Shown: positions 46,098-55,564, numbered from the stretch's first letter. The stretch: DNA of 55,852 nucleotides from an uncultured Clostridia bacterium (GCA_944391835.1 CALXVA010000003.1:1-55852), one strand, 5' to 3'. Program-made: numbers and translations. Notes: a model not told the origin generated them from the letters alone.

Positions 46098-46892
46098 ATG
46101 GAACTTTTCGATTCACATGCACATTATAATGATGACAAGTTTGATGAAGATAGAGAAGAAGTAATAGAGTCAATATATAATTCTGGTGTAACTAAATTAA
46201 TCAATGCTGGATACAGTTTAGAATCTTCGATTTATGCATTACAAATTGCCAAAAACTATAGTTGGATGTATACTATTTCAGGTATTTCGCCCAATGATAT
46301 TCCAGCTTCTATAGAAGAAATCGAAATACAATTAAACAAATTAGTAGAAATTATAAAAAACGAAAGAAATAATAAAAAAATCGTAGCAATAGGAGAAATA
46401 GGATTAGACTACTACTGGGAAAAAAATATTGAGAGAAGAAATATTCAAAAAGATACTTTTATAAAACAGATAGAAATTGCAAACAATCTTGAGTTACCAA
46501 TTGTAATTCATACAAGAGAAGCAGTAATGGATACTTTAGAAATTTTAAAAGAACATCAAGTTATAAAAAAAGGAGTATTTCATTGTTGCCCATTAAATAG
46601 AGAATTAGTAAAAGAAGCAATTAAATTAGGTTACTATATATCATTTGCAGGACCAATTACGTTTAAAAACTCTAAAAATGCTAATGAAATTATAGAATTA
46701 GTACCACTAGATAGAATGTTAATTGAAACAGATAGTCCATACCTTTCTCCAGAGCCTAATAGAGGAAAGAGAAATGATTCTAGGAATGTTAGATTTATTG
46801 CAGAGAAGATTGCTAGTGCAAGGCAAATGCCTGTGGATGAAATTGCCAAAATTACGTATGAAAATGCTTGTAGAGTGTTTGAAATTAAGTGA
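46098..46892 (+). CDS. tatD: TatD family metal-dependent hydrolase
   Basis: 264 residues from the ATG at 46098 (MELFDSHAHYND); an ATG at 46086 overlaps the GGAGG site and is rejected. The TIM-barrel metal residues are visible: H-x-H in DSHAHYN (6-8 region), E in AIGEIGLDYYW, H in VIHTREA, H in FHCC and D in ETDSPYL. TatD-family enzymes are DNases or general phosphoesterases linked to DNA quality control. Length matches the family (about 255-265). Confidence 0.92.
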   Translation: MELFDSHAHYNDDKFDEDREEVIESIYNSGVTKLINAGYSLESSIYALQIAKNYSWMYTISGISPNDIPASIEEIEIQLNKLVEIIKNERNNKKIVAIGEIGLDYYWEKNIERRNIQKDTFIKQIEIANNLELPIVIHTREAVMDTLEILKEHQVIKKGVFHCCPLNRELVKEAIKLGYYISFAGPITFKNSKNANEIIELVPLDRMLIETDSPYLSPEPNRGKRNDSRNVRFIAEKIASARQMPVDEIAKITYENACRVFEIK

Positions 46893-46921
46893 AATGGAAT
46901 TTAAGTATAATTAAAAGTAAC

Positions 46922-47135
46922 AATTAAGAGAAGGTATATATTTCTTTATTTATGTTTCCGTTCCCCCAACGGCATAACAATCTGTAGTAAAAATTACAAT
47001 GGTTTACTACCTAATTCTACCTTTAAGAAAAAACAAGTTTTTTCTTAAAGAGTAATTTTTCCACAGATTGTAATTTGTTGGTCCCCACCTTAAGAACTTC
47101 AACATAAATAAAGAAATATATACCTTCTCTTAATT
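46922..47135. repeat. Long nested palindrome between tatD and htpX (MITE-like)
   Basis: Perfect 35-bp inverted repeats (AATTAAGAGAAGGTATATA... at 46922-46956 and complement at 47101-47135). Inside them a second, nearly perfect 20-bp stem (ACAATCTGT...TTAC, about 46976-46996 with 47052-47072) and a third, CTTTAAGAAAAAA with complement (about 47021-47050). The whole 214 bases can fold as one rod. Flanks TTAAAAGTAAC and TTAAAACTTAG match at 8 of 11 positions, a possible decayed duplication. It sits between converging genes, where it would also stop transcription both ways. No coding frame. Confidence 0.65.
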
Positions 47136-47155
47136 TTAAAACTTAGTATTGATTC

Positions 47156-48058
47156 CTATTTTAAATTCCTAATTGCCTCAATTCTGTCATCTATAGATGG
47201 GTGAGTCGACAACAAGCTTGTTTTCTTTTTCTTACCATCTTTCAAATTAGATTTAAAAGGGTCTGAAATATACATATGAGCAGTAGAATTATTTGCAGTT
47301 TTTAATGTATGTGTGTCTGCATCTAGTTTTTGTAAAGCTGAAATTAAGCCATCTGGATTTCTAGTAAGTTCAACGGCACTAGCATCAGCTAAGAACTCTC
47401 TACGTCTAGATAATGCTAATTGCATAAGTTTACCAAATATTGGAGCTAATATTAAGCATATAAGACCAATTAGCATTAGTATTGGATTAGCATTCCTGTC
47501 ATTATCGCTATCTCTGCTTCCACCCCAGAACAAAGCACGGCTAACCCAGTCTGTTAAGATTACCATAAAACCTACCATTACGCTAACAACAGCAGATAAT
47601 CGTATATCATAGTTTTTTATATGAGATAATTCATGTGCTATAACACCTTCAAGCTCGTAATAATCCATAATATCTAGCAATCCAGTTGTAACGCAAATTA
47701 CGGCATTTTGTGGATTTCTGCCTGTCGCAAAAGCATTTGGTTGAGGGTCATCGACAACATACAATTTAGGTCTATCTGATAAACCTGATGATACCATTAG
47801 GCCATCAAGAATATTATTTAATTTTTCATACTGCTCAGGCGAAGCGGGATGAGCTTTATTTATAGATAAAACTATTTTATCACTATAATAGTATGAAGCC
47901 CAAGCAGAACCTATGGAAAATATCATTGCTATAATGATTGACATGACACCTAAGTCAAACGCCATACATATATAATATATAATTAAAGCAATTACTACTA
48001 TAAATAACGATACTATCAAACCTGTTTTTATTTTATTGTTTCTAATATCTTCATACAT
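47156..48058 (-). CDS. htpX: HtpX-like M48 membrane metalloprotease
   Basis: 300 residues from the ATG at 48058 (MYEDIRNN) with AAAGGATTGG upstream; a longer frame from 48097 has no site. Two N-terminal helices (12-32, 38-57), then the protease domain with H142-E-L-S-H146 (zinc motif) and EFLADASAVELTRNP (third ligand). Two more helices lie at about 156-176 and 192-212. HtpX degrades misfolded membrane proteins and pairs with LemA here as in many bacteria. The lemA gene is 127 bases upstream on the same strand, so the two probably form an operon. Confidence 0.93.
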   Translation of the reverse strand: MYEDIRNNKIKTGLIVSLFIVVIALIIYYICMAFDLGVMSIIIAMIFSIGSAWASYYYSDKIVLSINKAHPASPEQYEKLNNILDGLMVSSGLSDRPKLYVVDDPQPNAFATGRNPQNAVICVTTGLLDIMDYYELEGVIAHELSHIKNYDIRLSAVVSVMVGFMVILTDWVSRALFWGGSRDSDNDRNANPILMLIGLICLILAPIFGKLMQLALSRRREFLADASAVELTRNPDGLISALQKLDADTHTLKTANNSTAHMYISDPFKSNLKDGKKKKTSLLSTHPSIDDRIEAIRNLK

Positions 48059-48185
48059 ATTTTGTACCAATCCTTTTAATATATAATATAGCCACAAATT
48101 ATTAAAAAGTATGTAATAATAAGTTTGTATTAAGTAAACAAGATTATAACTTACTTTTATAATAGTGTGGCCATTTAGTTATAAA

Positions 48186-48740
48186 TTATTTATTAAAATC
48201 TACTTTAACATTTTGCCTAGCTTCTTGGTTGTCTACTTCAAATAAATTCTCTGATTTAAAATTAAATACTGATGCTATAACATTAGAAGGAAATGTCTCT
48301 AGCTTAATGTTGTACCTTGTTACAGTATCGTTATAAAATTGTCTTGAATAAGATATTTTATTTTCAGTATTTGTTAATTCTGTCTGTAATTCACTAAAAT
48401 TTTGATTTGCTTTTAAATCAGGGTAGTTTTCAGCAACAGCCATAATTGTTTTTAAAGATTCAGATAATTGATTATCTAATTTAGCTTTTTCGTCAACAGT
48501 CTTAGCTTCTGCCCAAGAAGAACGTAAATCTGTAACTTTAGTTAAAACATCAGCTTCATGTTCCATATATCCTTTTACTGTTTCCACTAAATTTGGAATT
48601 AAATCAAATCTTCTTTGTAATTGCACATCAATTTGACTCCATGCGTTTTTAACTCTTTGGCGCATTGTTACTAAGCTATTGTACATTGCGATTATTGCTA
48701 TAATAATTATTACAACTATTGCTAATATAATCCACCACAT
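48186..48740 (-). CDS. lemA: LemA family protein
   Basis: 184 residues from the ATG at 48740 (MWWIILAIV), preceded by AAGGAGGAG; the frame is open further upstream but without a site. N-terminal helix (3-22), then a helical bundle with the hallmark [31 protein letters not shown]. LemA proteins are membrane-anchored helical bundles with uncertain function, commonly next to HtpX-like proteases. The gap 48741-49034 holds divergent promoter signals only. Confidence 0.93.
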   Translation of the reverse strand: MWWIILAIVVIIIIAIIAMYNSLVTMRQRVKNAWSQIDVQLQRRFDLIPNLVETVKGYMEHEADVLTKVTDLRSSWAEAKTVDEKAKLDNQLSESLKTIMAVAENYPDLKANQNFSELQTELTNTENKISYSRQFYNDTVTRYNIKLETFPSNVIASVFNFKSENLFEVDNQEARQNVKVDFNK

Positions 48741-48969
48741 AAAATTCTCCTCCTTAAATATAATATATGAATATAATAACATATTACTAATTATTATACA
48801 ACAATTATAATAAATATATGTGAACTTATTGTGAAAAAACAAAAAAATATTAGTAATATTTTTTGTACAAGCTGAATATAATAGTAATATAAGGTTTTAA
48901 AGGAATATTATAGAAAAAGAAAAAACAAGAAACAGCTAATTTAGGCCATTTTAGAGAGTAAGCCAAAAT

Positions 48970-48998
48970 TTGACAAAAGAAAATTATTATGGTACAAT
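48970..48998 (+). promoter_or_regulatory. SigA promoter of the SleB/G5 gene
   Basis: TTGACA (48970-48975), a 17-base spacer and TACAAT (48993-48998), 36 bases before the start codon. Confidence 0.75.
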
Positions 48999-49034
48999 TA
49001 AGATGTTGCTTTTAAAGGAGGGAACAAATTTCGT

Positions 49035-50036
49035 ATGAAAAATGATGATAAGGCGTCAATATCGCTGAAAAAAATAGTATGTATAAGCATTATACTTATA
49101 TTCTTACTTAGTGTTGGCGTAATGGCAGGTAATGTCAAGGTAAATAATGTAAAAATTGTTCTATCAAGCGGATATGAGATGGATGTTTTTACAACTAAGA
49201 CAAGTGTCAAAGATATTTTAGACGAAAATCACATTGTATTATTAGAGGATGAAAAGGTAACACCAGACACAACAGAAGAACTATCTGATAATAACACAAT
49301 TATAATATCAAAAGAAACAGAAAATGTTGAGGTTTTTGAAAAAGTTGAAAAATCTTCAGAAGTTTCTACAGAAGATATATTAGATAATTATTCAAAGATT
49401 ATAGAAAAAATAATTGTTGAAAAAGAAACAATACCTTATGAAACTATAACAAAAGACGTTACAACAGGAAGTGGAACAAAACAAGATAGAGTTATACAAG
49501 AAGGCGAAAACGGAATAAAAGAAGTAACATATAAGGTAAAATACCAAAATGGTGAAGAAATAGAAAAAACAGAAATTAAATCAGAGGTTATAAAAGAGCC
49601 TGTTGATAAAATTGTAGAAATAAGAACAAAACAAATTACTACAAGAAGTAGTTCAAAAACAACTTATAGTGGTGGCAAATGGACATATTCTGACAGTGAA
49701 TTAGATTTATTATGTGCAATAACAGCACAAGAGTGTAGTTCAAGTTATGAAGGTGCATTAGCAGTTATAACAACAGCATGTAATAGAACTGTAAGTAGTA
49801 GTTGGAAAAGTTATGGTTCTGATCCACTAAGCCAATATATGGCACCTAGTCAATTCTGTTATTCAATAGATAATCATTGGAGAAAGAGGTTAAATGGAAA
49901 TTATCCATCATATGTTAAACAAGCTGTTTTAGATGCGTTAAATGGTAAAAGAAATCACACATATTTATCATTTAGAGCTGCAGGATACCATTCAGGAGAA
50001 ATAATAGGTGGAAATGTATATTTCAACTCATTATAG
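49035..50036 (+). CDS. Cell-wall hydrolase: DUF348 + G5 + SleB domains
   Basis: 333 residues with AAAGGAGGG upstream. Signal helix (13-32), a DUF348 ubiquitin-like domain (about 37-80: KVNNVKIVLSSGYEMDVFTTKTSVKDILDENHI), a G5 domain (about 130-195: EKETIPYETITKDVTTGSG ... VKYQNGEEI) and a C-terminal SleB-type hydrolase domain (about 217-333: DSELDLLCAITAQECSSSYEGALAVITTACNR ... AAGYHSGEIIGGNVYFNSL). E at AQEC is the likely catalytic residue. SleB-type enzymes are lytic transglycosylases acting on spore cortex or vegetative wall. Monocistronic, with a promoter and terminator. Confidence 0.9.
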   Translation: MKNDDKASISLKKIVCISIILIFLLSVGVMAGNVKVNNVKIVLSSGYEMDVFTTKTSVKDILDENHIVLLEDEKVTPDTTEELSDNNTIIISKETENVEVFEKVEKSSEVSTEDILDNYSKIIEKIIVEKETIPYETITKDVTTGSGTKQDRVIQEGENGIKEVTYKVKYQNGEEIEKTEIKSEVIKEPVDKIVEIRTKQITTRSSSKTTYSGGKWTYSDSELDLLCAITAQECSSSYEGALAVITTACNRTVSSSWKSYGSDPLSQYMAPSQFCYSIDNHWRKRLNGNYPSYVKQAVLDALNGKRNHTYLSFRAAGYHSGEIIGGNVYFNSL

Positions 50037-50058
50037 AAATTAAATAATAACAAAATTA

Positions 50059-50090
50059 AAAGGAGATGGGAAACTATCTCCTTTAGTGAT
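50059..50090 (+). terminator. Terminator after the SleB/G5 gene
   Basis: AAAGGAGAT and ATCTCCTTT with an 8-base loop; a short T run is lacking, so it may be weak. Confidence 0.55.
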
Positions 50091-50231
50091 ATATAGAAAG
50101 TATATATATTGTATGCTATTAAAATACTTATTTGTAAAATTTATAACTTATTGTGTAGATAGCAAATATCAAAAAATTTAAGATTAATGTACATACTTGT
50201 AAAACAGGTTTTGTAGGAAAGGGAGTAATAT

Positions 50232-50999
50232 ATGAAATTAGTATCATGGAATGTTAATGGATTGAGAGCAGTTATAAATAAAGGTTTTGAAGAATTTTTT
50301 AAAGAAGCAGATGCAGACATTTTTTGTATACAAGAAACAAAAATGCAGGAGGACCAAATAGACGATAAAATAAGAGAAATATTTAAAGGATATAATACAT
50401 ATTGGAACAGTGCTGAGAAAAAAGGATATTCGGGAACAGCTATTATAACAAAAAACATACCATTAAACATTAAATTTGGAATCGGAATAGAAGAGCATGA
50501 TAAAGAAGGAAGAGTAATTACATTAGAATTTGATAAATTTTATATGGTAAACTGCTATACGCCAAATTCCAAGAGAGAATTAGAAAGATTAGATTATAGA
50601 ATGGTTTGGGAAGATGCTTTTAGAAATTATCTTTTAGAACTTAACAAGAAAAAGCCTGTTATCGTTTGCGGAGACTTAAATGTGGCTCATAAAGAAATAG
50701 ACCTAAAAAATCCAAAAAATAATAGGAAAAATGCAGGATTTACTGATGAAGAAAGAGAAAAAATTACAGAATTATTGAACGCAGGATTTACCGACACCTT
50801 TAGGTATTTATATCCAGACAAAACTGATACATATACGTGGTGGTCATATATGTTTAAAGCAAGAGAAAAGAATGCAGGTTGGAGAATAGATTATTTTATA
50901 GTTTCAAATAGCATTAAAGATAAAATAAAAGAAAGTTATATTTATTCTGAAGTTATGGGAAGTGACCACTGCCCAGTAGGATTGGATATAGATTTTTAG
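50232..50999 (+). CDS. exoA: Exodeoxyribonuclease III / AP endonuclease
   Basis: 255 residues. MKLVSWNVNGLRA, IFCIQETKM (metal Glu), VNCYTPNSKRELERLDYR, VCGDLNVAHKEIDLKNPKNN (D and N of the active site), ARKEKNAGWRIDYFIVS and MGSDHCPVGLDI (final DH pair) are all present. The enzyme cuts at abasic sites and degrades DNA 3'-5' in base-excision repair. Start preceded by GGAAAGGGAG. Followed by a strong terminator. Confidence 0.96.
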   Translation: MKLVSWNVNGLRAVINKGFEEFFKEADADIFCIQETKMQEDQIDDKIREIFKGYNTYWNSAEKKGYSGTAIITKNIPLNIKFGIGIEEHDKEGRVITLEFDKFYMVNCYTPNSKRELERLDYRMVWEDAFRNYLLELNKKKPVIVCGDLNVAHKEIDLKNPKNNRKNAGFTDEEREKITELLNAGFTDTFRYLYPDKTDTYTWWSYMFKAREKNAGWRIDYFIVSNSIKDKIKESYIYSEVMGSDHCPVGLDIDF

Positions 51000-51018
51000 T
51001 GTAAATTGGAATTAGCTA

Positions 51019-51073
51019 CTAAAGTGGCTTACAGATATAGTTTTAAATAGACTACATTTGTAAGCCACTTTAG
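51019..51073 (+). terminator. Bidirectional terminator between exoA and the coiled-coil gene
   Basis: Perfect 15-bp arms CTAAAGTGGCTTACA and complement around a 25-base loop; serves converging genes. Confidence 0.7.
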
Positions 51074-51110
51074 GTTGTTATATTATAAAAATCAAACAAA
51101 AGATAAAAAC

Positions 51111-51758
51111 TTAACCATTTCCATTAAGTATTTGAGCAAAGTTGTTCTTTGTATAAGATTCAAGTCGATTAATAGAATTAGACAAACTTTTATATGAGAA
51201 ATCCATTTTTGCATCTAATGTTGATGAGGCATCATCAATTCTATAATCCATTCTCTCTATTAAAGAAGTAGCAGTGTCATCAATTTTCTTGTTAAGAGAT
51301 TCGTTAACATCGTCGATTTTCTTGTTAAGAGATTCGTTAACATCGTCGATTTTCTTATTAAGAGATTCGTTAACATCGTCGATTTTCTTATTAAGAGATT
51401 CGTTAACATCGTCGATTTTCTTATTAAGAGATTCGTTAACGTCGTCAATTTTCTTATTAAGAGATTCGTTAACGTCGTCGATTTTCTTATTAAGAGATTC
51501 GTTAACGTCGTCGATTTTCTTATTAAGAGATTCGTTAACGTCATCGATTTTCTTATTAAGAGATTCATTAACATCGTCTATCCTTTTGTTAAGTTCGATA
51601 ACAGCATCATCAATTCTCTTGTTAAGCACATTAAAAACATTATCGATTTTATCGTTAAGAGTTTTATGTACAAAATCAATCTTTGTGTCTAAAGCATCCA
51701 TTTTAGTATTCATTTCGTTTAATTTTGATAATATAAGAGTTAGAGTTTCTTGTTCCAT
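51111..51758 (-). CDS. Coiled-coil protein with nine hendecad repeats
   Basis: 215 residues from the ATG at 51758, with GGAGGTG upstream (the GTG inside that site is not the start). The N-terminal 60 residues (LILSKLNEMNTKMDALDTKIDFVHKTL) merge into nine 11-residue repeats (K/R)IDDVNESLNK, flanked by degenerate ones on both sides (KIDNVFNVLNK, RIDDAVIELNK, KIDDTATSLIE), about 13 in all. I and V/L recur at hendecad spacing, as in right-handed or straight coiled coils. There is no signal peptide, membrane helix or known domain. I do not recognise its role; a cytoplasmic rod or scaffold is an inference. Transcribed opposite the downstream two-component pair. Confidence 0.8.
   Translation of the reverse strand: MEQETLTLILSKLNEMNTKMDALDTKIDFVHKTLNDKIDNVFNVLNKRIDDAVIELNKRIDDVNESLNKKIDDVNESLNKKIDDVNESLNKKIDDVNESLNKKIDDVNESLNKKIDDVNESLNKKIDDVNESLNKKIDDVNESLNKKIDDVNESLNKKIDDTATSLIERMDYRIDDASSTLDAKMDFSYKSLSNSINRLESYTKNNFAQILNGNG
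51288..51584 (-). repeat. 33-bp tandem repeat, nine copies
   Basis: Nine consecutive 33-base units within the coiled-coil gene. They differ only by a few mostly silent bases: units 1-2 have CTTGTT where the rest have CTTATT, and units 5-8 have ACGTCG where units 1-4 have ACATCG (read on the forward strand). The last unit has the most changes. The pattern suggests expansion by unit duplication, so copy number may vary between strains. Confidence 0.92.
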
Positions 51759-51790
51759 CAGGGTCACCTCCTTTTAAATTTAATATCAAA

Positions 51791-51819
51791 AGTATAACAT
51801 ACTTTTGCACTTTAAACAA
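51791..51819 (-). promoter_or_regulatory. Candidate promoter of the coiled-coil gene
   Basis: Reverse strand: TTGTTT, a 17-base spacer and TATACT. The match is moderate. A TTCGACA (complement of Spo0A-box TGTCGAA) lies upstream at 51839-51845 in the same 257-base divergent gap. Confidence 0.4.
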
Positions 51820-52015
51820 GAAAAATCGTCTGACAAAATTCGACACTCAGGACTCATAATTAATAAAAATTTAATAATTATACACTTTTTTCTTAATAAA
51901 ATTATGCTATACTATTTTTAGTATAAGCAAAAAGCTTTGGATTTCTATATAATTAAAGAAAATAATATGATATAATAGTTATGTAGCTATTTTTACGAAA
52001 AGGGGAAAAAATTCT

Positions 52016-52720
52016 ATGTACAATATTTTAGTTTGTGATGATGATAAAGAAATAGTAAAAGCAATTGAAATTTATTTAAGTAAAGAAGGATATAACATAT
52101 TAAAAGCTTATGATGGGTATGAGGCACTTGAAATATTAAAAAATAATGATGATATTCAACTTATTATATTAGATATAATGATGCCAAAGTTAGATGGAAT
52201 TGAAACTGCAAATATTATAAGACAGGACAAATCAATTCCAATTATAATGCTATCTGCAAAATCTGAAGATTATGATAAAATAGCAGGACTAAACAATGGA
52301 GCAGATGATTATGTTACAAAACCTTTTAACCCATTGGAACTTATAGCAAGAGTTAACTCGCAAATACGTAGATACACAAGTTTAGGCTCTATGGTAAAAA
52401 AAGAAGAGAATAATGAAGATATATACAAATCTGGAGATTTAATAATAAATGATGCAACAAAAACAGTAGAAGTTGACGGTAAGGATGTTAAGTTAACTCC
52501 AACAGAATATAATATACTTAAATTTTTAACCAAAAATAAAGGAATAGTGTACTCAATTGAACAAATTTATGAAAATGTGTGGGAAGAGGAAAGCTATGGC
52601 GCAGAAAATATTATAGCTGTACATATAAGACACATTAGAGAAAAAATAGAAATAAACCCAAGAGAACCCAAATATTTAAAAGTTATTTGGGGGATTGGGT
52701 ATAAGATTGAGAAGTTATAA
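52016..52720 (+). CDS. OmpR/PhoB-family response regulator
   Basis: 234 residues. Receiver domain (1-118) with acidic pair D9-D10 preceded by VCD, phospho-acceptor D53 (ILDIMMPK), T in MLSAKS and K in YVTKPF. C-terminal winged-helix DNA-binding domain (about 135-234: LTPTEYNILKFLTKNKGIVYSIEQIYENVWEEE ... VIWGIGYKIEKL). Such regulators bind tandem repeats about 11 bp apart. The partner kinase follows after 112 bases, so the pair forms one unit. Ligand and targets unknown; the repeats upstream of the two surface loci are possible targets (inference). Confidence 0.95.
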   Translation: MYNILVCDDDKEIVKAIEIYLSKEGYNILKAYDGYEALEILKNNDDIQLIILDIMMPKLDGIETANIIRQDKSIPIIMLSAKSEDYDKIAGLNNGADDYVTKPFNPLELIARVNSQIRRYTSLGSMVKKEENNEDIYKSGDLIINDATKTVEVDGKDVKLTPTEYNILKFLTKNKGIVYSIEQIYENVWEEESYGAENIIAVHIRHIREKIEINPREPKYLKVIWGIGYKIEKL

Positions 52721-52832
52721 AACTTTGTTTAACATTTTGTAAACTTGTTGGCTCTACCTTAATACTACATTAAAACTAAAAAAGTATACACTCTTCAAAA
52801 GAGAAATAATTTGGAGAAAGGAGAAATTAATT

Positions 52833-54848
52833 ATGTATAATAGCAAAATTTGCTGGCCGAGAGTACTAAAGAATATAGTATATGTAGTTGCACCAATTAT
52901 TCTAGCAATATTGATACTTATGATAGTTTGCCTATCATACCCGATGGAGAGAGAAGCTATAAATAACAGAGAAAATTTCTTAAATACTAGAGTATTTGCA
53001 GAGCAATATGCTACAGAAATAATTAGTGCATTTAGCTCTGTTAAGAACTTCCAGCAAGATGATTATTCTACAGTTAGGCATGACATTTATATAACTGAAG
53101 GAAATGTTGCAGGAAATGATCAAGTTAATAAAATTTACTATTTTTATGATTACTATGGAAGTAATGTAAAATGGCTCATAATAGATAAAGAAAACAAAGA
53201 AGCATTTACAAATATAGATTATGCAATAGGCAGTACAACATTAGATGAAGTAAAAGAGCAAATTAGTTCTGAAGGGATATATTGGAACTATGAAAACTCC
53301 AATTTAGAAACATCAATAAATAAACTTCAAAATGTGAATTATGTGGATAGTAGAATCGAAGAAAATACCGAAAATGCAAATAATTATATAATCTATTCAT
53401 CTTTATTAGAACCGTTAGAATATCCAGATGGAATATATCAATCTCAAATTTTATATAATATTCTTTTAGTAATTACTCCAAACGCAATGTATTTAATTCC
53501 AGTATTAGTTATAATACTTATTGCCTTTATACCTGTTGCAGTTATGGGTGTCGGCAAGAAAAAGGGAGTAGAAGGAATAACACTTAATTGGTTTGATAAA
53601 ATATTAATCGAAATAGCGTTTTTTATAGCACTATTTATTGGCGCTATAGGATTATTGTTCATGAGCATAATATCAAGTGTGAATGATATGCTAACATTTA
53701 TTGTGGGAATAACATTTGTAGGAGTTGGCATCCTTATAATATATCTTGCGTGCATATTATTCTTCGAGACAGTTATAAAAAGATTAAAAACACATACATT
53801 TATTAAGACTACATTTGCTTACTGGTTGTATAAAAAAATAAAGAACTTTTCTCAAAATATGAAAATTACAAGTAACTTTATAGTGTATTTTACAATATAT
53901 TTAGTTGCCAATGTAATTTCACTAGGAATATTATTCGCTCAGCCCCTTGCTGGTATTATACTTCTTATACTAGTAAATATATATGCATATAAACTAATTT
54001 CAGACAGGATAAAAAGCTATAATAAAGTAAAGCAGGCAATCAATGATTTATATAGTGGAAAAACAGACATACAATTAAACGAAAACGATTTTTCTAAAGA
54101 AGATAAAGCTACGTCTAAAGAAATAAATGATATAGCAGGAGGACTTTCTAACGCTATAAATGAAAGACTAAAAAGCGAAAGACTAAAAACAGAGCTTATA
54201 ACAAATGTATCACATGATATAAAAACACCACTTACTTCAATAATTAACTATGTTGACTTGTTAAAGAAAGAAAACATAGAGGGAGAAAAAGCAAACGAAT
54301 ATCTTGGTATATTAGATAATAAGTCACAAAGATTAAAGAAATTAACAGAAGACTTAGTAGAAGCTTCAAAAGCATCTTCAGGAGCAATAAAATTAAATAT
54401 GGAAAAACTAAATGTAAACGAACTTATAAAGCAAATATCTGGAGAATTTCAAGATAAATTTCAAGCTCATAAGTTAGAAGAAATAATTAGTTTCCCAGAG
54501 GAAGAGGCATATATAGAAGCAGATAGCAGATATCTATATAGAGTATTAGAAAATATGTATTCAAATATTTCAAAATATGCATTAGAAGGCACACGAGTAT
54601 ATATAGACATAGTAGATGAAGATAATAAAATATATATTAAACTAAAAAATGTATCTAAACAAAAACTAAACATAAGTGCCGATGAATTAATGCAAAGATT
54701 TGTTAGAGGAGAAGCTTCAAGAAACACAGAAGGAAGTGGACTTGGGTTATCTATAGCAAGAAGCTTAACAGAGCTTCAAAAAGGTAAATTTAACATTTAT
54801 TTAGATGGAGATTTGTTTAAGGTAACTATAGAATTTGAAAAGAAGTAA
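52833..54848 (+). CDS. Membrane sensor histidine kinase
   Basis: 671 residues. N-terminal helix (13-34), an extracellular sensor region (about 35-200, unassigned), a cluster of helices (about 208-308 and 348-390), then a HAMP-like segment, the HisKA dimerisation domain with H461 (NVSHDIKTPLTSIINYVD) and the ATPase domain with N-box NMYSNISKYAL and G-box GSGLGLSIARSLTELQKG. The sensing module does not match a common named domain; a wall stress or antibiotic signal is possible but not supported by sequence. AAAGGAGAAA precedes the start. No gene for a transporter or target follows. Confidence 0.92.
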   Translation: MYNSKICWPRVLKNIVYVVAPIILAILILMIVCLSYPMEREAINNRENFLNTRVFAEQYATEIISAFSSVKNFQQDDYSTVRHDIYITEGNVAGNDQVNKIYYFYDYYGSNVKWLIIDKENKEAFTNIDYAIGSTTLDEVKEQISSEGIYWNYENSNLETSINKLQNVNYVDSRIEENTENANNYIIYSSLLEPLEYPDGIYQSQILYNILLVITPNAMYLIPVLVIILIAFIPVAVMGVGKKKGVEGITLNWFDKILIEIAFFIALFIGAIGLLFMSIISSVNDMLTFIVGITFVGVGILIIYLACILFFETVIKRLKTHTFIKTTFAYWLYKKIKNFSQNMKITSNFIVYFTIYLVANVISLGILFAQPLAGIILLILVNIYAYKLISDRIKSYNKVKQAINDLYSGKTDIQLNENDFSKEDKATSKEINDIAGGLSNAINERLKSERLKTELITNVSHDIKTPLTSIINYVDLLKKENIEGEKANEYLGILDNKSQRLKKLTEDLVEASKASSGAIKLNMEKLNVNELIKQISGEFQDKFQAHKLEEIISFPEEEAYIEADSRYLYRVLENMYSNISKYALEGTRVYIDIVDEDNKIYIKLKNVSKQKLNISADELMQRFVRGEASRNTEGSGLGLSIARSLTELQKGKFNIYLDGDLFKVTIEFEKK

Positions 54849-54993
54849 GTAGTTTAGTTGGAAAATAAATAAGTATTAGAAAAGGTGACAAACCAACTTT
54901 GAGAGAAAAAATTGACTTGATATACTAATTAAAGATTGTAAATTAAGTCTACAGAACTTTGTTGTCTATGACAATAGGAAGAGGAATATTGAA

Positions 54994-55040
54994 TAATGAA
55001 CTGAACCAAAGGAGTTAAACACTTTTGGGTTCAGTTCATT
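54994..55040 (+). terminator. Terminator of the two-component operon
   Basis: AATGAACTGAACC with its complement GGTTCAGTTCATT around a loop of about 20 bases. The converging NUDIX gene ends 24 bases later, so it can serve both strands. Confidence 0.7.
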
Positions 55041-55063
55041 TTAGGATTATTTTGCTCTAGCAA

Positions 55064-55564
55064 TTAAAAAGGATAGCTAATCAATTCAAGAAACATATCA
55101 AAATATATGTCTATACTTTTTGCAAGTTTTCCTGCTTTCATTAAATCTCTTATTTCATCTACAGTAGCCCACTTTACATCAGAAACTTCTTCTTTTTGTA
55201 GTACAATGTCAGAAATATCAATATCTTGTTTTATAAGCCATACATCTACAAAATCGTATTTCCTTTTGAAAGATAGCATAAACTCAATATTTGCTGGGTC
55301 GAAAGAAATGCCAAGCTCTTCTTTACACTCTCTTAAAGCTGCTTGAAAAGTAGTTTCTCCAGCATCTACTGCACCACCTGTTTGAGACCACATATTTGGA
55401 AAATTCTTCTTGTTAGGTGATCTTTTTTGAATTAAAAATTCTCCTTTACTATTCATAATCCAGGTATGGACAGATTGACGATATTCACCGTCTACTTTTT
55501 CTTGTCGTTCAGCAGTTTTGTTCAGGCTTTGTCTTTTGTTATTTAGTTTGTCTACCAATTCCAT
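55064..55564 (-). CDS. NUDIX hydrolase (isopentenyl-diphosphate isomerase-like type)
   Basis: 166 residues. The complete Nudix box occupies G64-I86 (GAVDAGETTFQAALRECKEELGI), exactly GX5EX7REUXEEXGU. The preceding part (GEYRQSVHTWIMNSKGEFLIQKRSPNKKNFPNMWSQTGG) matches the IPP isomerase-like NUDIX subgroup, which in Firmicutes are general nucleoside or phosphate-compound hydrolases. Substrate unknown. It is transcribed alone from the promoter at 55651-55680. Confidence 0.92.
   Translation of the reverse strand: MELVDKLNNKRQSLNKTAERQEKVDGEYRQSVHTWIMNSKGEFLIQKRSPNKKNFPNMWSQTGGAVDAGETTFQAALRECKEELGISFDPANIEFMLSFKRKYDFVDVWLIKQDIDISDIVLQKEEVSDVKWATVDEIRDLMKAGKLAKSIDIYFDMFLELISYPF

Noticed and set aside
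51288..51584. CRISPR-like array of 33-bp units
   Set aside because: No spacers separate the units; they are contiguous, in frame and coding.
51274..51777. Forward 167-residue frame rich in SSIFLLRDSLT repeats
   Set aside because: It is the complement of the reverse coiled-coil gene, which has the GGAGGTG site and a sensible hendecad pattern.
51839..51845. TTCGACA as a firm Spo0A site upstream of the two-component and coiled-coil genes
   Set aside because: A single 7-base match without a well-placed promoter; mentioned only as a weak candidate.
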